This document shows positions 1 to 9,145 of a stretch of DNA of 64,000 nucleotides, in pieces. Source of the stretch: Actinomyces culturomici (GTDB taxonomy: Bacteria; Actinomycetota; Actinomycetes; Actinomycetales; Actinomycetaceae). The stretch spans positions 1,127,869 through 1,191,868 of the forward strand of contig NZ_LS991316.1 in the NCBI RefSeq assembly GCF_900499005.1, given 5' to 3'. The translations under genes were made by a program, and so were the position numbers. Every line of letters begins with the position of its first letter. Position 1 is the first letter of the stretch. The notes under the pieces are model-generated. The model was not told the DNA's origin. It searched no databases and saw nothing but the letters and a program-made list of their open reading frames with translations.

Positions 1-28
1 TGCGCGGTGCCGGTCCTCACAAGGATAC

Positions 29-58
29 GGGGCGGTTCGGTGAAAACCGAACCGCCCC
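29..58 (-). terminator. Hairpin terminator after the GtrA-like gene
   Basis: A perfect 13-bp stem (29-41 with 46-58) closes a GAAA loop just past the stop codon of the leftward gene. No clear T run follows on the minus strand, which is common for terminators in GC-rich actinobacteria. Confidence 0.7.
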
Positions 59-73
59 GCTCTCGCATCCCGA

Positions 74-673
74 TCAGACCGCCGCCGGAGCCTCCTCGGG
101 AACCTGCTTGAAGATCACCTTGAAGATCGGGAAGAAGACCCAGAAGGAGATCGCCGAGTTGATGATCATCGTGATGACGTCGGCGATCGTCTCCCCCGCC
201 GATCCCATCGACGAGGTGAAGAAGTCGTAGATCGGATCCTTGTAGAGGACCTGGAGAGCGGCCGCGACGACCGTGATGACGACGTAGGCGATGAAGTACC
301 AGAAGGCGGCGCGCCACACCGAGGAGTTCGACTTGAAGGTGATGTTGCGCTGGGCGAAGAAGTTGATGACCTGTGCGATGAGGAGCGTGATCTCGACGGC
401 GAGGAAGTAGGCGAGGCCGCCGCCTCCGCCCTGCTGGATCGCGCCCGCGGCGTAATCGAAGAGGAACACGGTCTGCCCGCCGGTCTTACCGACCGGGAGG
501 AACTGGAACGCGGTGTCGACGAGCGAGGTCTTCCCGAAGATCCACTTGAAGACGGGCATGAGGACGAGCTGGAGGACGGTGACGCCGTTCGAGAGGATGA
601 AGAAGACGATGAACTGAGAGCTCGTCTCGTGCTCCTCGGAGAACTTCTTCCACCAGGCGGTGATCGCGTTCAT
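74..673 (-). CDS. GtrA-like polytopic membrane protein
   Basis: This 199-residue protein has about four membrane segments (roughly 20-45, 87-107, 120-143, 165-185). The stretch NFFAQRNITF (104-113) resembles the N-F-x-x-x-R-x-x-x-F signature of GtrA-family proteins, which are thought to move lipid-linked sugars across the membrane. I chose ATG at 673: upstream in-frame codons are Arg/Pro-rich and overlap the GH3 gene. A weak GAAAG sequence precedes it. It lies 49 nt behind the GH3 beta-glucosidase on the same strand, so co-transcription is likely. The family call is moderate and the substrate unknown. Confidence 0.75.
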   Translation of the reverse strand: MNAITAWWKKFSEEHETSSQFIVFFILSNGVTVLQLVLMPVFKWIFGKTSLVDTAFQFLPVGKTGGQTVFLFDYAAGAIQQGGGGGLAYFLAVEITLLIAQVINFFAQRNITFKSNSSVWRAAFWYFIAYVVITVVAAALQVLYKDPIYDFFTSSMGSAGETIADVITMIINSAISFWVFFPIFKVIFKQVPEEAPAAV

Positions 674-722
674 GAGTGTCGCTTTCGAATCGTGATGCGG
701 ATGCGTGTATCGGGGATGTCTG

Positions 723-3134
723 TCAGCGGCCGGCCGAGTCGAGGGTCCGCTGGGTCTCCTTGTTCGACCGGCGGTTGGAGAAGTAGCCGCCGATCGTGCG
801 GCCAAGGCCCTTGAAGGGGTGGCCGTTGACGAGGTCGACGATGCCGTCGACCATGTCGGTCGAGACGATGCCGTGGCTCATCTTCCCCATCGCCCGGAAG
901 GGCATATTGATGATGAAGAGGATGTTGAGGTCGGGCTGTCCGGTGGCGTCCGCCTTCGCCTTCTTCTTGAGGAGGGTCTTCGCCGCGAAGCGCGCGAGGC
1001 GCGACTTCGCTCCGTCCATCGCGGAGAGGGGATCGGAGGCGACGAGCCGCGAGGGACGAGAGGCGACGGGCACCGGGCGTCCGAGGAGAGCGGAGAACTC
1101 CTCGTCGGTGGCCGCTCCGACCTCGCCCGTGAGGTAGTGGCCGAGTCCTTCGGGATTCGGCGAGGGCGCGGCGCCGGCGACCTCGTAGGCGGCGTCGAGC
1201 ACCATGTCCTCGGCGTTGCGCCCGATGCGGATCGTCCACTCCCCCTTCTCGGTCGACCACGCGTTCGCGGCCGCGTCGAAGTGGCGGAAGGTGTAGGGGT
1301 CGAAGGGAATCGTGACGCGCGCGGATTCGCCGGCCGCGAGGTGAACCTTGGCGAAGCCCTTGAGCTCGCGGATCGGGCCCCAGACGGCTCCGGGGGACTC
1401 GACGTACATCTGAACGACCTCGGCGCCGTCGACGTCGGACGTGTTCGTCACGGTGACGTGCGCGCCCTCGGCGTCGACGTCGAGATCGGAGTACGAGAAG
1501 GTCGAGTACGAGAGGCCGAAGCCGAACGGGTAAGAGACCGCGGTGCCGGTCGTCGTCGTGTAGCGGTAGCCGATGAAGGGTCCCTCGCGGTAGAGGGACA
1601 GAGGTCCGGTGGCCGGGTACCAGGCGGACGAGGGGACGTCCTCATAGCGGACGGGGTAGGTCTCGCTCAGACGTCCGGAGGGGTTGACGCGGCCCGTGAG
1701 GACCCCGAGAGCGGCGGAGGCGCCCGCTTGACCGGAGAGGGACTGGTGGATGATCGCGGCGGTGCGCCTGGCCCAGGAGGTCTCGACCGAGGAGCCGGCC
1801 GAGAGGACGACGACGATTCGGGAGTCGGCGGCGGCGAGGGCGTCGAGGAGCTCGATCTGCACGCGAGGCAGTCGCATATGCGCGCGGTCGAGGCCCTCGG
1901 ACTCGGAGAGCTCGTCGAGGCCGATGTAGGCGAGGACGACGTCGGCGGTCTTGGCGAGCTCGACCGCCTCGGCCTTCAGCGTCTCGTTCGGGGCGCCCAG
2001 ACGGTCGTAGCCCTGCGCGTAGCCCACGACCTCGAGGGGGAAGTCGCCGACGACGCCGAGCGTCGTCTCGAGGAAGGTCGGGTTGACCTGGGAGGAGCCG
2101 GAGCCCTGGTAGCGCGGGGTCTTCGCCATGTCGCCGATGATCGCGACGCGGGTGCCGGGCGCGAGCGGGAGGATCGCGTCCTCATTGCGCAGCAGGACGA
2201 TCGCCTCCTCGGCGACCCTGCGCGCAAGGGCGCCGTGGGCCTCCTTCTCGAGGGCGGGGCGATCCCCGTTCGAGAGGGCGGCCGCGGCCATGTCGCAGAC
2301 CTCCTGAGCGCGGGCGTAGACGTCCTCGGCGGAGATCTCGCCGGCCTCGACCGCGGCGACGATCCGGCGGGCGGAGTCGAGGCCGGGTGCGGGCATCTCG
2401 AGGGTTCCGCCGGCGGCGGCCGCGGCCGCCGACTCGTTGGAGCCGCCCCAGTCGGAGACGACCATTCCCTCGAAGCCCCACTCCTCGCGGAGGATCTCGG
2501 TGAGGAGGTGGCGGTTCTCGTGGGCGTAGGTGCCGTTGACGAGGTTGTAGGACGACATGATCGTGCGGGGCTTCGCCTCGCGGACGACGATCTCGAAGGC
2601 GGTGAGGTAGATCTCGCGCATCGTCCGCTCGTCGACGATCGAATCGGACGCCATGCGGCGCAGCTCCTGGGAATTGACGGCGAAGTGCTTGGGGCACGCG
2701 GAGACGCCCTGGGACTGGATGCCGCGGACGAGGCCGGCGGCCATGCGGCCCGCGAGGATCGGATCCTCCGAGTAGTACTCGAAGTTGCGGCCGCACAGGG
2801 GCGAGCGCTTGATGTTGAGGCCGGGGCCGAGGAGCACGTCGACGCCGAGGGCGCGGGCCTCCTGGCCGAGAGCGGCGCCCATCTCCTCGGCGAGCGCGGG
2901 GTCCCAGGAGTTCGCGACGGTCGCGGCGGTCGGGAAGCAGGTGGCGGGCTCCGCGGCGGCGATGCCGAGGTGGTCGCCCGAGCCGAGCTGGCGGCGGACG
3001 CCGTGCGGGCCGTCGGACATCACGAAGGACGGGATGCCGCGAGCCGGGAGCGGCCGCGAGTCCCACTCCGAAGAGCCGGAGAGCAGTGAGGCCGCTTCGA
3101 GCAACGTGAGGTCGTGAGCGTTGATGGAGGCCAC
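723..3134 (-). CDS. GH3 beta-glucosidase
   Basis: An 803-residue glycoside hydrolase family 3 enzyme that removes non-reducing-end beta-linked glucose by a retaining mechanism. The N-terminal barrel carries the substrate-binding motifs KHFAVNSQE (149-157) and R170, and the nucleophile motif VVSDWGG puts the catalytic Asp at 228. The alpha/beta sandwich follows (about 310-560), then a fibronectin III-like domain (about 590-680). The last 110 residues are a basic segment and a hydrophobic region (LNILFIINMPFRAMGK) beyond the classic GH3 fold. There is no signal peptide, so it probably acts in the cytoplasm on imported saccharides. The start is GTG with AGAAGGGA upstream. Confidence 0.93.
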   Translation of the reverse strand: MASINAHDLTLLEAASLLSGSSEWDSRPLPARGIPSFVMSDGPHGVRRQLGSGDHLGIAAAEPATCFPTAATVANSWDPALAEEMGAALGQEARALGVDVLLGPGLNIKRSPLCGRNFEYYSEDPILAGRMAAGLVRGIQSQGVSACPKHFAVNSQELRRMASDSIVDERTMREIYLTAFEIVVREAKPRTIMSSYNLVNGTYAHENRHLLTEILREEWGFEGMVVSDWGGSNESAAAAAAGGTLEMPAPGLDSARRIVAAVEAGEISAEDVYARAQEVCDMAAAALSNGDRPALEKEAHGALARRVAEEAIVLLRNEDAILPLAPGTRVAIIGDMAKTPRYQGSGSSQVNPTFLETTLGVVGDFPLEVVGYAQGYDRLGAPNETLKAEAVELAKTADVVLAYIGLDELSESEGLDRAHMRLPRVQIELLDALAAADSRIVVVLSAGSSVETSWARRTAAIIHQSLSGQAGASAALGVLTGRVNPSGRLSETYPVRYEDVPSSAWYPATGPLSLYREGPFIGYRYTTTTGTAVSYPFGFGLSYSTFSYSDLDVDAEGAHVTVTNTSDVDGAEVVQMYVESPGAVWGPIRELKGFAKVHLAAGESARVTIPFDPYTFRHFDAAANAWSTEKGEWTIRIGRNAEDMVLDAAYEVAGAAPSPNPEGLGHYLTGEVGAATDEEFSALLGRPVPVASRPSRLVASDPLSAMDGAKSRLARFAAKTLLKKKAKADATGQPDLNILFIINMPFRAMGKMSHGIVSTDMVDGIVDLVNGHPFKGLGRTIGGYFSNRRSNKETQRTLDSAGR

Positions 3135-3291
3135 GTCGTCGTTCCCTTCTGTGCGTCATCGCCGTGTCCGGGGGCGCCGTGCGCGTCGCAGCGCCGGCGG
3201 CACCACCGGGCCGCTGCATTCATCCAAGCGCGTCAGCACCCGTTCGACGAGCGAACCCGCATGATCTGTCGCTTTGAACGTCTAAATTGTC

Positions 3292-3329
3292 GGCGGGCGC
3301 CCTCCCCCGCAAGGGGGAGGACGCCCGCC
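3292..3329. terminator. Strong hairpin between the GH3 promoter region and the GH3 remnant
   Basis: Two 8-bp arms (GGCGGGCG and CCTCCCCC, separated by one mismatch) pair across a GCAA loop. It has terminator form, but no complete gene now ends here on either strand. It may have ended a gene lost in the deletion that left the adjacent GH3 remnant. Confidence 0.55.
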
Positions 3330-3363
3330 CTGTCTACCGGTCGGATTACTCCGCGTTCTCGAC

Positions 3364-3654
3364 GCGGATCCGATCGTCCGCGCGGCGAACCCCTTCGTCA
3401 CCTCGGAGTTCGAGGCCCAGTCCGACGCGATCGTCGTCGGCTTCGGCACCGCCGATGAGGCTCTCGTCAAGATCGCCCTTGGCATGCACGAGTCGAACGG
3501 TCGCCTGCCGATGCAGTTCACGAAGGACATGGACACGGTCGAGGCCAACAAGGAGGACGTCCCCAAGGACCTCACCCCGTACACCGATTCGATGGGTAAC
3601 GCCTACGACTACGGCTTCGGTCTCCACCTCGACGGATCGGTCATCACCGACTGA
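3364..3654 (+). pseudogene. 3' remnant of a second GH3 beta-glucosidase
   Basis: Reading in the frame of the TGA at 3652-3654 gives about 96 codons of clear GH3 C-terminal sequence without a start: ANPFVTSEFE, then DAIVVGFGT, NGRLPMQF, VEANKEDVP and NAYDYGFGL. These are the closing motifs of the GH3 sandwich domain in a different subfamily from the complete gene next door. Homology fades upstream of about 3364, where a hairpin sits, so the 5' portion has been deleted. The natural stop and downstream terminator remain. No ribosome binding site is evident, so I regard it as dead. Confidence 0.8.
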
Positions 3655-3674
3655 TCGAACGGCTCTTCGAGCCT

Positions 3675-3707
3675 GCGGGGCGGGCTCGCTGTGCGCGCCC
3701 GCCCCGC
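3675..3707 (+). terminator. Terminator of the GH3 remnant
   Basis: An 11-bp perfect stem (GCGGGGCGGGC with GCCCGCCCCGC) lies 20 nt after the remnant's stop codon. Its survival supports a former full-length gene here. Confidence 0.65.
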
Positions 3708-3761
3708 TCTCCATTCCCCATCCCCAGGTCCGCAGGACCGGCACTCGAAAGGACACAGAAA

Positions 3762-4190
3762 ATGAAGAACTCCCTCCTGAGGATCGGCCTCGCCGTCGCC
3801 CTCGCGGTCTCCGCGGGCGCCGGGCTCGCCGCCTGTTCCGGCTCCGACTCGGCCGCCGGCTCTTCCCAGAGCTCCTCGGCGTCGGCCTCCCAGGGCGAGG
3901 ACGCCGAGACCAAGGCCGACCTCGAGGCCGCCCGCCAGACGATCCTCGACACGCTCAAGGACAACCCCGATCTCACGCAGATCTACCTCGCCTCCGATGT
4001 GAAGAAGCCGACGGAGAAGTACGGCATGCTCGTCGTCCCGTACGCCTACTCCGAGGCCACCGAGAAGCTCACGACGTCGATCGTGAAGATCGAGTCCGGC
4101 CCGAAGTTCATCATCGGGGCCGTCGCCAAGGAGTCCCAGAAGACCTGGGAGATCGACCAGGACGGCAAGATCTCCGAGAAGACGGAGTGA
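3762..4190 (+). CDS. Small predicted lipoprotein, function unknown
   Basis: A 142-residue protein with a textbook lipoprotein signal: basic start (MKNSLLRIG), hydrophobic core and lipobox LAAC with Cys25 as the predicted lipidated residue. A Ser/Ala-rich, low-complexity linker (about 26-45) leads to a roughly 95-residue mixed alpha/beta-looking domain that I do not recognise. The ATG is supported by AAAGGA 8 nt upstream. The gene stands alone between terminators. Confidence 0.8.
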   Translation: MKNSLLRIGLAVALAVSAGAGLAACSGSDSAAGSSQSSSASASQGEDAETKADLEAARQTILDTLKDNPDLTQIYLASDVKKPTEKYGMLVVPYAYSEATEKLTTSIVKIESGPKFIIGAVAKESQKTWEIDQDGKISEKTE

Positions 4191-4216
4191 CTCGAGTCCA
4201 CGAGTGCCGTGATCCG

Positions 4217-4258
4217 CGCGGCCGCTCGACCGCCCCCTCGGACGGTGGAGCGGCCGCG
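4217..4258 (+). terminator. Terminator of the lipoprotein gene
   Basis: An 11-bp stem (CGCGGCCGCTC with GAGCGGCCGCG), extended by an inner ACCG/CGGT pairing, starts 27 nt after the stop codon. Confidence 0.7.
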
Positions 4259-4558
4259 TCGGATCGCGCTCGGCGCGACTGAACCCGCGCCTCCTCGGCC
4301 GCCTGCGGCCGCCCCCCATCATCCTCATCATCAGTGTTGTGGTTCACCCCCCGGGCCGGAACCCTCGGGTGATGGTTCGAGGCCATTGAGCGCGGCCCGG
4401 AGCCCGCCTCCCGCTCTGCATGATCTGTCATTTCCGCGACGCGATCTGCACGTTCGTTATCATCCTGTGACAATTCGTTCGCAGGTCGGACGGCGCCTCC
4501 GCGTCCGGGTCGTCGACTCGATTGCGCGCGACCCGGGGCGGCGTGGGACGATCGGAGC
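4259..4558. other. Intergenic stretch without a gene
   Basis: No open frame here has gene-like composition. It holds a small GGCCGC-type hairpin near 4300 and a more AT-rich patch at about 4430-4480 that may carry the panE promoter. The sequence GACGAT lies exactly 6 nt before the panE ATG, matching the leaderless pattern seen elsewhere in this window. Confidence 0.5.
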
Positions 4559-5491
4559 ATGAAGATCGCGATCATCGGCTCGGGAGGGGTCGGCGGCTAT
4601 CACGCGTGCGCGCTCATCGACGCGGGCGCCGAGGTCCATCTCCTCTCGACCGATCGGCACGTCACGGCCATCGCCCGCGACGGCCTCGTCCTGCAGACGG
4701 ACGAGGGAGAGAGGGCGTACCGCCCCGCTTCCGTCTCGATCGACGGCGAGGGGGTCGGCGTCTGCGACCTCGTCCTCATCACCGTGAAGCTCGGGGCGCT
4801 CGATGCGGCGCTCGAGGCCGCGCGTCCGCTCGTCGGCCCCGGTACCCTCGTCGTCACCCTCGAGAACGGCGTCGTCGCTCCCGACCGGGCGGCCGCGCTC
4901 TTCGGCGCCGAACGCGTCGTGCCCGGCGTCACCTTCATCGTCGCCTACGTCGAGGGGCCGGGCGTCGTCCGTCAGGTCGGCTCGCGCCCCCGCCTCGTCC
5001 TCGGCTCGCATCCGCTGGGCGCGAAGGGACGCGATCCTCGCATGGAGGCCGCCGCGGCGCTCTTCGACTCCCCCGCCGTCCGCTGCGTGCTCGACGAGGA
5101 CGTCGCGCACCTCCTCTGGGTGAAATTCGCGCTCATCTGCACGATGGGCGGCGTCAATATCCTCGCGAACGCGACAACCGGGGAGGTCATGACGTCGGCG
5201 GGCACGCGCGCCCTCGTGCGCGAATCTCTCGAGGAGGTTCGCGCAGTCGCCGCCGCCCACGGTGTGCGCCTGGCGGACGCCGATCTCGACGCCGATTTCG
5301 CCCAACTCGAGCGCCTCGCCCCCTCCTCGACGACCTCCCTCCAGCGCGACCTGCGCGAGGGGCGGGAGAGCGAACTCGAATTCCTCAACGGCGACCTCGT
5401 GGAGCGCGCCGAGGCTGCGGGGATCGACGTCCCCGTCAACCGGATCGCGCTCGCCGTCGCCCGACTGCACGCGGAGCGCCGACATGTCTGA
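4559..5491 (+). CDS. panE: 2-dehydropantoate 2-reductase (ketopantoate reductase family)
   Basis: A 310-residue enzyme of the ApbA/PanE family, which reduces ketopantoate to pantoate with NADPH in pantothenate and coenzyme A synthesis. The Rossmann motif GSGGVGG is at 7-13, a lysine in TVKLGAL (Lys77) matches the family's N-domain lysine, and ENGV (102-105) supplies the conserved Asn. The C-terminal helical domain contains VKFALICTMGGVN, as expected for PanE_C. Length is typical. It overlaps the following HAD phosphatase gene by 8 nt. Several family members act on other 2-keto acids, so the exact substrate is not certain. Confidence 0.85.
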   Translation: MKIAIIGSGGVGGYHACALIDAGAEVHLLSTDRHVTAIARDGLVLQTDEGERAYRPASVSIDGEGVGVCDLVLITVKLGALDAALEAARPLVGPGTLVVTLENGVVAPDRAAALFGAERVVPGVTFIVAYVEGPGVVRQVGSRPRLVLGSHPLGAKGRDPRMEAAAALFDSPAVRCVLDEDVAHLLWVKFALICTMGGVNILANATTGEVMTSAGTRALVRESLEEVRAVAAAHGVRLADADLDADFAQLERLAPSSTTSLQRDLREGRESELEFLNGDLVERAEAAGIDVPVNRIALAVARLHAERRHV

Positions 5492-6305
5492 TCGCAAAGT
5501 CCTCTTCCTCGACCTCGATGGGACGATCGTCGGGCACGACCAGAGAGTGCCGGAGTCATCCCTTCGGGCCCTCGCGTCCGCGCGCGAGCGCGGCCACGTC
5601 CTCGTCATGTGCACCGGGCGCTCGAAGCCGGAGATCTACCCCTTCCTCTGGGACCTCGGATTCGCCGGGGCCGTCACGGGCGCCGGCGGCTACGTCCTCC
5701 TCGGCGACGAGGTCCTCATCGACCGCAGAGTCGGCGCCGACACGATCCGCGCCGTCACCGACGTGTGGCTCGAGGTCGGGGGCATGTGGATCTGGCAGAG
5801 CCCCGACGAGATGAACCCCTCCCCCGGCTTCATGGACTACTTCCTCGAGATGGCGGGCCTCGCCCCCAACGACTGGGAGCCCTACGCCCGGTCGATCGGC
5901 CCCTACCTCAAGGACGGCCTCCCGGAGCGCTCCGCGAAGTGCACCGCCTACCTGCCATCCGAGCGAACGACCTACGACGCGATCCGCCGGGCGATCCCCG
6001 GCGACCTCGACGTCACGCCCGGATCCGTTCCCGCGGGCAGCACCGTCGTCGTCGAGGTGACGCCGACGGACATCTCGAAGGGGACGGGAGTCCGACTCAT
6101 CGCGGAGCGCCTCGGCGCGCCGCTCGAGGACACGATCGCTTTCGGCGACTCGATGAACGACCTCCCCGCTCTCGAGGCGGCGGGCACGTCCATCGCGATG
6201 GGCGGCTGCGCGCCCGAGCTCGCTGCGGCGGCCGACTTCGTCACCGGGCGCTTCGAGGAGGGCGGACTCGCCGCGGCCTTCGCGCGCCTCGGCCTCTCCG
6301 ACTGA
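5484..6305 (+). CDS. Cof-type HAD-IIB sugar phosphatase
   Basis: A 273-residue haloacid dehalogenase-superfamily phosphatase. Motif I is DLDGT at 10-14 (nucleophile Asp10, acid/base Asp12), motif II is CTGR near 40, and the C-terminal FGDSMNDLPAL gives the Mg-binding Asp pair. The large cap between motifs II and III is the type IIB cap. The ATG at 5484 overlaps the panE stop, so the two are translationally coupled. Likely substrates are phosphosugars or similar phosphomonoesters; the sequence does not say which. Confidence 0.88.
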   Translation: MSDRKVLFLDLDGTIVGHDQRVPESSLRALASARERGHVLVMCTGRSKPEIYPFLWDLGFAGAVTGAGGYVLLGDEVLIDRRVGADTIRAVTDVWLEVGGMWIWQSPDEMNPSPGFMDYFLEMAGLAPNDWEPYARSIGPYLKDGLPERSAKCTAYLPSERTTYDAIRRAIPGDLDVTPGSVPAGSTVVVEVTPTDISKGTGVRLIAERLGAPLEDTIAFGDSMNDLPALEAAGTSIAMGGCAPELAAAADFVTGRFEEGGLAAAFARLGLSD

Positions 6306-6380
6306 GGGCCGCTCCGCCCTGCGGGCACCCCCGAGGCTCCCGCGACCCGGGCGGTCGGCAGGGTCGAGAGGCCGAGGGCC

Positions 6381-6392
6381 TAGACTGCCCGG
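6381..6392 (+). promoter_or_regulatory. -10 element for a leaderless MFS transcript
   Basis: TAGACT sits exactly 6 nt before the GTG start and no Shine-Dalgarno sequence is present, so the transcript probably begins at the start codon itself. Confidence 0.6.
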
Positions 6393-7655
6393 GTGCGCTC
6401 CCGATCACCGCTCACGTCCTCGCCGGCCTTCATGCAGCTGTGGGCCGGGCAGACGGCGAGCCAGTTCGGGTTCCAGGTGGCGACGCTCGCCACCTCGACG
6501 ATCGCGATCACCCTCCTCCACGCGTCTAATCACGAGCTCGGCGTCCTCGGCGCCCTCCAGACCCTCGCGTTCCTCCTCGTCGGCCTGCCCGCGGGCGCCT
6601 GGGTCGACCGCTGGCTCAAGCGGCCGACGATGATCACCGCCGACCTCGTCCGGGTGGTCGCCCTCGCGACCGTGCCGATCGCCTACTGGATGGGCGTCCT
6701 CACGCTCCTCCACCTCATGATCGTCGCCGCGATCCTCGGCTTCGCGACCGTCTTCTTCGACGTCGCCTATCAGTCCTACGTCCCCGCCCTCGTCGGTCGC
6801 GGCCTCGTCGCCGACGCGAACGGACGGCTCGAGGCGACCTTCCAGATCGCCCGAGTCGGCGGGCCGGGCCTGGGCGGTTGGCTGCTCGGCGTCGTCGCCG
6901 CGCCTGCGACGTACCTCTTCACGGCGGCGACGTACCTCTTCAGCGCGGTCGCCATCTGGAGGATCCGCGAACCCGAGCCGCGCCCCGACGTCTCCGGCGG
7001 CGCCGGCCTGCTCACCCAGATTCGCGAGGGCGTCGACTACGTCCGGTCCGAGCCGCTGCTCGCCCCGCTCTTCGCGTGCATCTCGATGGCGGCGTTCTTC
7101 AGCCAGGGCGAATTCGTCCTCTTCCCCGTCCTCGTCCTCCGCGAGCTCGGGATGAGCGCGACCGCCCTCGGAATGCTCCTCTCCGTCGGCGCGATCGGCG
7201 GCGTCGCCGGCGCGATCGTCCGTCCTCGGATCGTCCGTCGTCTCGGCGAGGGGCGCTCGATCGTCGTCTGCGACTTCCTCGGCGTCGCCGCGTGGCTCGG
7301 CCTGCCCGCCTCCGTCCACGCCGGCCGCTTCGCGGTGCCGCTCATCATCGCGGTGACGCTCGTCAACTCGTTCTTCCTCACGATCTACAACGTCACGCAG
7401 ATGAGCCTGCGCCAGCGGATCTGCCCGCCCCACCTGCTCGGGCGCCTCAACGCGACCTTCCGCTTCGCCGTCTGGGGGATGATGCCCATCGGCTCGCTCG
7501 CCTGCGGCCTCGTCGCCGAATGGATCGGGGTTGCTCCGGCGCTCTACGTCTTCATCCTCGGGGCGCTCCTCGCCGCCGTCCTCATGGCCTTCACCCCTGC
7601 CGGGAGGCTCGACACCCACCGTGATCCGCGCCGGCATCTCCCCGGCCTCGCATAG
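6393..7655 (+). CDS. MFS transporter (EntS/MefA-like exporter)
   Basis: A 420-residue protein with about twelve membrane segments. The A-motif-like loop GLPAGAWVDRWLKRP after the second helix and the PEPRPDVS-like central loop match the MFS group that includes enterobactin exporter EntS and macrolide exporter MefA. It probably drives proton-coupled export of a small molecule across the cell membrane. The GTG start is set by the -10 element above. It is transcribed towards the disrupted acyltransferase gene. Nothing nearby identifies the substrate. Confidence 0.85.
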   Translation: MRSRSPLTSSPAFMQLWAGQTASQFGFQVATLATSTIAITLLHASNHELGVLGALQTLAFLLVGLPAGAWVDRWLKRPTMITADLVRVVALATVPIAYWMGVLTLLHLMIVAAILGFATVFFDVAYQSYVPALVGRGLVADANGRLEATFQIARVGGPGLGGWLLGVVAAPATYLFTAATYLFSAVAIWRIREPEPRPDVSGGAGLLTQIREGVDYVRSEPLLAPLFACISMAAFFSQGEFVLFPVLVLRELGMSATALGMLLSVGAIGGVAGAIVRPRIVRRLGEGRSIVVCDFLGVAAWLGLPASVHAGRFAVPLIIAVTLVNSFFLTIYNVTQMSLRQRICPPHLLGRLNATFRFAVWGMMPIGSLACGLVAEWIGVAPALYVFILGALLAAVLMAFTPAGRLDTHRDPRRHLPGLA

Positions 7656-7717
7656 CGCTCGCCCGCCCGAGGTTCTGAGGACCGCGGACGGGCGGAGAGG
7701 GAGAGCGACGCCCGCGC

Positions 7718-8955
7718 TCAGACGCGCGGCTGCGGCGTCCGCATCATCGCCTTGCCGAGGGCGAGGGGCGCGCGTTCGAGGGGACCGCGACCGAGGAGCA
7801 CCGACCAGAGCGTCGAGCCGACGAGCGCCGCGATGGTCATCCCCCAGAAGACCGCGTTCGACTCGATGCGCCCGCCGTACCCGGCGATCGCCCAGTAGGC
7901 GACGACGTGGAGCGAGTAGACGGTGAGCGGCATCGCCCCGAGCGCGGCCACGGGGAGTATGACGGGCCGCAGGGGCCCGGCGATGAGAAGGCACGCGCCG
8001 ATGACGAGCGCCGCGAATCCGCCCGAGCCGAGGATCTCCGCGGTCGAGCCGACGTGAGGAGTCGTGTCGACGAGCGCCGCGAGCAGCCGTCCGGGCAGCG
8101 AGCCCCACGCGATCGGCGGAATCTCGGGTCCGCCGTTCGGGAAGCCCTCCTCGCTCGCCGCGAGCATCGGAGCGGCGAAGCGGGCGCCGAGAGCCCCGAC
8201 GCCGTAGCCGATCGCGGAGAGGACCGCGCCCGAGACGAGGATCTTGACGGCCACGGCGCGCCGCGCGAGATCGCAGCGGCCGATCGCCATGCCGGCGAGA
8301 AGGAGAGCGACCCAGGCGCCGAGCGGATAGGCGGCCTGGTTGAGGACGGACCATCCCGGCCCGTAGGGGTAGCGGCCGATCACCTGGATCGCGGCCGTGA
8401 GCGCGGGCGCCACGAGGGCGACCCCGCGGCCCATGCGAGGAGGGTCCGCTTCGTCGCCCGCAGGAACGGGAGGGCGATGAGGTAGAGCGCGCCGTAGAGG
8501 GTGAGGACGACGGCCACGCCCGTCCCGAGGAGTTCGAGCGCGACTCCGATGAGGAAGATCGCGACGCCGCGACCGATGAGCTTGAGGCGAAGCGACGGCA
8601 CCCGATCGACGTCCGGCAGGCGCGTCCGGCCCGTCATGAGGGAGACGGAGACGCCGGCGAGCAGCGCGAAGAGGAGCGCCGAGCGCCCGTGGACGATCGC
8701 GGACCACGTCGACGGGCTCGTCGGGGAGACGAACTCGGCGGTGATGGCGGTGTGCGCGGCGATCATCCCGATGACGGCGATCCCGCGGGCGAGGTCGAGC
8801 CCGAGGATGCGCGGCGGGCGCCCCCAGGCGCGCAGGCGATCGAAGAAGCCCGTACGGGAGCTCGTCGGAGTCGGCGCGCCCTCGTCGATCGACGAGGGCG
8901 GGGCCGTGCGCGAGGAAGTGGCGGCGGGAAGCGGTCGGTCTGCGACGAGTGTCAT
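7718..8955 (-). pseudogene. Frameshifted membrane acyltransferase (DUF1624/heparan-glucosaminide acetyltransferase-like)
   Basis: Two overlapping frames together make one polytopic protein of about 412 residues. The 5' part (8955 down to about 8425) has LGLDLARGIAVIGMIAAHT, the entry motif of this acyltransferase-3-like group, and ends in LPFLRATKRTLLAWAA. The 3' part resumes as GVALVAPALTAAIQVIGRY in another frame and runs to 7718. The switch falls at the run CCCC (8422-8425; GGGG in the gene). One extra G would restore AAGVALVAP. It is either a genuine phase-variable or inactivating deletion, or a sequencing error. A GATAGC sequence 8 nt before the ATG suggests a leaderless start. Confidence 0.82.
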
Positions 8956-9114
8956 GCCGCGACGCTATCGGCGGGCGTGTTGCGAGGGCGTGAACGAGTC
9001 GGCGGGCGCTCCCCCTCGTACCGCGGTGAGCCGCCTCGATGCGGCTCACTGCGTCCGGATTTCGCCGATGACGACGGCGAACGCTTCGGGAGCGCTATCC
9101 TTGAATGTGACGCG

Positions 9115-9140
9115 TATCCTATTTCGTCGTCTCGAGGAGG
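9115..9140 (+). promoter_or_regulatory. -10 box and ribosome binding site of the PTS pair
   Basis: TATCCT (9115-9120) would start transcription near 9127. GAGGAGG (9134-9140) lies 5 nt before the EIIB ATG, one of the stronger Shine-Dalgarno sites here. Confidence 0.5.
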
Positions 9141-9145
9141 AAGCG

